Assembly: GCA_022820125.1 (NCBI GenBank)
Contig: JAJEGA010000005.1
Location: 1 to 45,459 of the forward strand
DNA from: Anaerolineae bacterium
Lineage (GTDB): Bacteria > Chloroflexota > Anaerolineae > Aggregatilineales > Phototrophicaceae
Length of the DNA stretch: 45,459 nucleotides
Direction: 5' to 3'
The position numbers and the translations under genes are program-made. Below are positions 42,876-45,459 of the stretch, piece by piece. Every line of letters begins with the position of its first letter. The stretch's first letter is position 1. The notes under the pieces were generated by a model that worked only from the letters and a program-made list of their open reading frames with translations, was not told the DNA's origin and ran no database searches.

Positions 42876-44540
42876 ATGATTCCTGCACGCCGTCCAAACG
42901 AAACAGCCCTATCGAGAATACACTTGTCGCTTGATAATCTCGCGCGTCAGCCTGGCGCCCTGAGCAAACGTTATCTCTATCTTATCGCCTTCACCAGCGG
43001 CATGACGACGCTTGCGATCGAGTTATCGGCTTCGCGCCTGCTGGGCAGCGTCTTCGGCAACAGCAACCTGGTCTGGGCGAACGTCATCGGCTTGATGCTG
43101 CTGTATTTGACCGCCGGCTACTTTCTTGGGGGCCGCCTCGCCGATCGCTTCCCGCGCGAAGACGTCTTGCTTCGGCTCATCCTGTGGGGTTCTTTCCTCA
43201 GCGGCTTGATTCCACTCGCCGGCCGCCCCATCATTGCTAGAGCGGCGCAAGCCGTATTCGGCGCCGAAGCGGCACTGGCTCTGGGCTCGTTCATCGTCAT
43301 TCTCTTGCTGTTTTCCCTCCCTGTGACGCTGCTGGGCACGGTGTCGCCCTTTATCATACGCCTTGCCGTCACCGATATTTCCGGCAGCGGAAGCGTCGCG
43401 GGCCAAGTCTACGCGATCAGCACGCTGGGCAGCCTCGTCGGCACATTCTTGCCCGTCCTGGCGACGATTCCGCGAATCGGCACCACAAGCACCTTTCTGC
43501 TCTTCTCTGGCTTGCTCTTTGCCGTCGCATTTATCGCGCTTTGGCGAATAAATCGCAAAATGGCGCTGCCCTTTGCCCTCCTGCCGTTCATCCTGGCGCT
43601 GCCCGCCGGCGCTGTCTTCGGAAGTCCCTTGCGCGCGCCAGCGCCTGACGCGCGTCTCATTTATGACGGCGAAAGCGCCTACAACTATATTCAAGTTCAA
43701 GAAGACGCGGACGGCTACCGCTATCTTTATTTGAACGAGGGGCAAGGCATTCACAGTCAGTGGCACGAAACTGAAGTCTTCTTCGGCGGGACATGGGATT
43801 ATTTCCTGGCCGCGCCTTATTTCAACCAAGCGCCCTTCCGCGCCGAAGAATTTCGCTCTCTGCTCTTGATCGGCTCGGCCGCCGGCACCATCCCCCGGCA
43901 GCACGCCGCAGTCTACGGCGATATACCGATCGATGGCATCGAGCTCGACCCTAAAATCGTGGACTTGGGCGCTGAATTCTTTGGCATGGATAAAGCCGCC
44001 GTGCCCCAACTGACAACGCGCATTGGCGATGGGCGCTTCCTGCTGAATCGTATCGACAAGCAATACACGGTAGTCGCCATTGACGCTTACCGCCCGCCTT
44101 ATATTCCCTGGCATTTGACCACAGTCGAGTTCTTCAACGAGGTCAAAGTTCGGCTCTCGGACAATGGAGTCGTCGCCATTAATGTTGGGCGGACGGATAC
44201 CGATCGACGCCTGGTGGACGCGCTTTCGCAAACGCTACTGGAGCTCTTCCCCAGCGTCCACGCGATTGATGTGCCAAATTCCTTTAATACGATTCTGGTG
44301 GCGACGAATCGCCCAACCAGCGCATCCAACTTAAAAGCGAACCTCAGCGCTCTTGGCGATTCCGCCCATCCCATGCTGCATCATATCCTGTCCGCCGCGG
44401 CGCATAACCTCGTGCCGCTCGGTGAAAGCGATATCGTGTTCACGGATGATCGCGCGCCGGTCGAGACCCTGGTGGATTCCATTGTATTGGACTTTCTGCT
44501 GGCGGGCCGCGCCGAAGAATTTCGCTTGGATTATGATTAA
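42876..44540 (+). CDS. Spermidine-synthase-like protein with N-terminal membrane domain
   Basis: About 554 residues: six or more membrane segments up to about 240 (YLYLIAFTSGMTTLAIELSASRLLG, NVIGLMLLYLTAGYFLGGRLADR), then a Rossmann domain of the polyamine-synthase type: NYIQVQEDADGYRYLYLNEG, LLIGSAAGTI (usual GxGxG reduced), GIELDPKIV, IGDGRFLL and AIDAYRPPYIPWHLTTVEFF. Enzyme activity is uncertain because the SAM glycine motif is weak. The start is uncertain: the ATG at 42876 and an ATG at 42849 are both possible. It is coupled to the next gene by an 8-bp overlap. Confidence 0.82.
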   Translation: MIPARRPNETALSRIHLSLDNLARQPGALSKRYLYLIAFTSGMTTLAIELSASRLLGSVFGNSNLVWANVIGLMLLYLTAGYFLGGRLADRFPREDVLLRLILWGSFLSGLIPLAGRPIIARAAQAVFGAEAALALGSFIVILLLFSLPVTLLGTVSPFIIRLAVTDISGSGSVAGQVYAISTLGSLVGTFLPVLATIPRIGTTSTFLLFSGLLFAVAFIALWRINRKMALPFALLPFILALPAGAVFGSPLRAPAPDARLIYDGESAYNYIQVQEDADGYRYLYLNEGQGIHSQWHETEVFFGGTWDYFLAAPYFNQAPFRAEEFRSLLLIGSAAGTIPRQHAAVYGDIPIDGIELDPKIVDLGAEFFGMDKAAVPQLTTRIGDGRFLLNRIDKQYTVVAIDAYRPPYIPWHLTTVEFFNEVKVRLSDNGVVAINVGRTDTDRRLVDALSQTLLELFPSVHAIDVPNSFNTILVATNRPTSASNLKANLSALGDSAHPMLHHILSAAAHNLVPLGESDIVFTDDRAPVETLVDSIVLDFLLAGRAEEFRLDYD

Positions 44541-45255
44541 CTTGCGCCCTGTTTCCGCCATCGCGCGCCTGTATTTTTCGCTTGCTATCCCCTTTCTGCT
44601 TTTGATCGCCGGAACGCGCCTGCTGCTGAGCGAGCAGTTCCTGCGCTTTGAATACAGCCGGCCAGGTTTCCCCGCCGACCCCTATGGCTTCACCGTTGAA
44701 GACCGTCTCGATTATGGTCTCTTCGCCCTCAACTATATCTACAATGGCGAAAACATAAACTACCTGGCTCGCCTGCGCCTGCCCGGCGAGAAATGCTGGA
44801 CGCCAACCGCTGCCGGTTCCGATTGCGCGCTCTTCAGCGAACGAGAATTGCAGCACATGCTGGACGTACAGCGCAGGACCACTGCGGCATTTGCGCTTGC
44901 CGCCATCTGCGCGATCGCCGGCGTCGCCATCGCCATGTCCAGCCGATTCAGCGCCAGGCTGCGATCAGACATTCTCATCGGCATCCGGCGCGGATGCATA
45001 CTCACGCTGCTCATGGTTTTGGCGCTTGCGATGTTATCCCTGTCCGCCTGGGACTACGCCTTTGACGCCTTTCACAAATTCTTTTTCGCCGAAGGCAGTT
45101 GGCGCTTTCCCTTTTCGGACAGCCTGATTCGCCTCTATCCCGAGCAGCTGTTTATTGACGCTGCCCTGGCGATCGCCCTATTTGTTTCACTATCAGCCCT
45201 CTTGCTGCTTAGTCTAATCCGAATTTTGGGCAAGCGCGGCAGCCGCCAACGCTGA
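44533..45255 (+). CDS. DUF1461 integral membrane protein
   Basis: A 240-residue protein with about four membrane segments and the family's loop FHKFFFAEGSWRFPFSDSLIRLYPEQLFID, typical of DUF1461 (TIGR01906). An extracytoplasmic loop with two cysteines (C-W-T and DCAL) is present. The ATG at 44533 overlaps the preceding stop (ATGATTAA), implying coupling. The function of the family is unknown. The longer upstream frame from 44353 is a shadow inside the preceding gene. Confidence 0.88.
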   Translation: MINLRPVSAIARLYFSLAIPFLLLIAGTRLLLSEQFLRFEYSRPGFPADPYGFTVEDRLDYGLFALNYIYNGENINYLARLRLPGEKCWTPTAAGSDCALFSERELQHMLDVQRRTTAAFALAAICAIAGVAIAMSSRFSARLRSDILIGIRRGCILTLLMVLALAMLSLSAWDYAFDAFHKFFFAEGSWRFPFSDSLIRLYPEQLFIDAALAIALFVSLSALLLLSLIRILGKRGSRQR

Positions 45256-45363
45256 CATCTTCTCTTTTGCCAGCATGCGCTAAACGCCTGGTTCGCTCGA
45301 GCAAAGCGCAGGGCAATCGCACCAAAATCATAATGCGCCGTTCGCCACGAAAATTGTGAAAAT

Positions 45364-45436
45364 GTAGGGGCGTATCGCCGATACGCCCGTTGAATATGAC
45401 ATAAATTTTGCGGGCGTTTCAGCGAAACGCCCCTAC
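45364..45436. repeat. Double-hairpin repeat with GTAGGGGCG...CGCCCCTAC ends
   Basis: A 73-bp element with the same plan as the cores at 3868-3937 and 34501-34570: outer GTAGGGGCG and CGCCCCTAC, and two perfect 9-bp hairpins, GGGCGTATC/GATACGCCC and GGGCGTTTC/GAAACGCCC, with 3-nt loops. The stem sequences differ from the other two copies, and the longer flanks are not shared. Confidence 0.75.
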
Positions 45437-45459
45437 AGATTACGAAATGTGAGGGGAAA

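Noticed and set aside
43023..44231. 402-codon minus-strand frame opposite the spermidine-synthase-like gene
   Set aside because: Composition is Arg/Gln/Glu-rich, as expected for the reverse of a membrane protein; no motif.

Overview
The window reads as a chromosomal stretch of a GC-rich (high fifties percent by impression) bacterium, most likely a Chloroflexota/Anaerolineae-type organism. This is an inference from the gene mix: polyphosphate glucokinase, type 2 isopentenyl-diphosphate isomerase, archaeal-type aspartate-semialdehyde dehydrogenase, TrmFO, a fused membrane/spermidine-synthase-like protein, an orphan Roadblock protein and a MoxR-DUF58 pair. No rRNA, CRISPR array, prophage or plasmid functions are visible. 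Several promoters match the sigma70 consensus well, and terminators are simple hairpin plus T-tract.

Layout. 1-140: the broken end of an IS3-type insertion sequence. 314-2215 (minus): an orphan peptide-type ABC substrate-binding protein. 2440-3823 (minus): YjbQ-PhyH pair, preceded by a 156-bp mobile-looking repeat. 4062-7186 (minus): tRNA-Glu, trpS, smpB, a TPR/transmembrane protein and tRNA-Leu. 7339-12324 (plus): operon plsX-fabF-trmFO-hflX. 12353-13327 (minus): a secreted beta-propeller. 13559-14620: a THUMP-type methyltransferase. 14655-24296 (plus): a compact surface-glycan cluster (G5/PD40 lipoprotein, glycosidase-like/O-antigen-ligase fusion, NDP-sugar decarboxylase/epimerase, second O-antigen ligase, GtrA, glycosyltransferase, small membrane protein), with several stop/start overlaps or near-zero gaps. 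24452-27094: acpP (minus), fni (plus), hemW (minus). 27270-29232: PP2C phosphatase and an OmpR-type regulator. 29250-32254: small hypothetical protein, flavin reductase, polyphosphate glucokinase, L,D-transpeptidase. 32268-34232 (minus): pheA-asd. 34460-34615: second copy of the 156-bp repeat. 34722-38459: Hsp20, an adenosine-deaminase-like pseudoenzyme, pyrG, Roadblock protein. 38752-41010: MoxR-DUF58. 41037-45255: sarcosine-oxidase-like enzyme, GNAT, spermidine-synthase-like membrane protein, DUF1461 protein. 45364-45436: a third double-hairpin repeat.

How it fits together. Much of the window is housekeeping: lipid initiation, translation quality control, tRNA/rRNA modification, CTP, heme and isoprenoid synthesis. 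The accessory signals are the glycan cluster, whose 1043-residue fusion has a glycosidase fold without its expected nucleophile joined to an O-antigen polymerase/ligase; a protein that aligns along its length with adenosine deaminase but has lost nearly all its zinc and catalytic residues and lies just downstream of pyrG; and a family of double-hairpin repeats, one copy of which ends 3 bp from a start codon.
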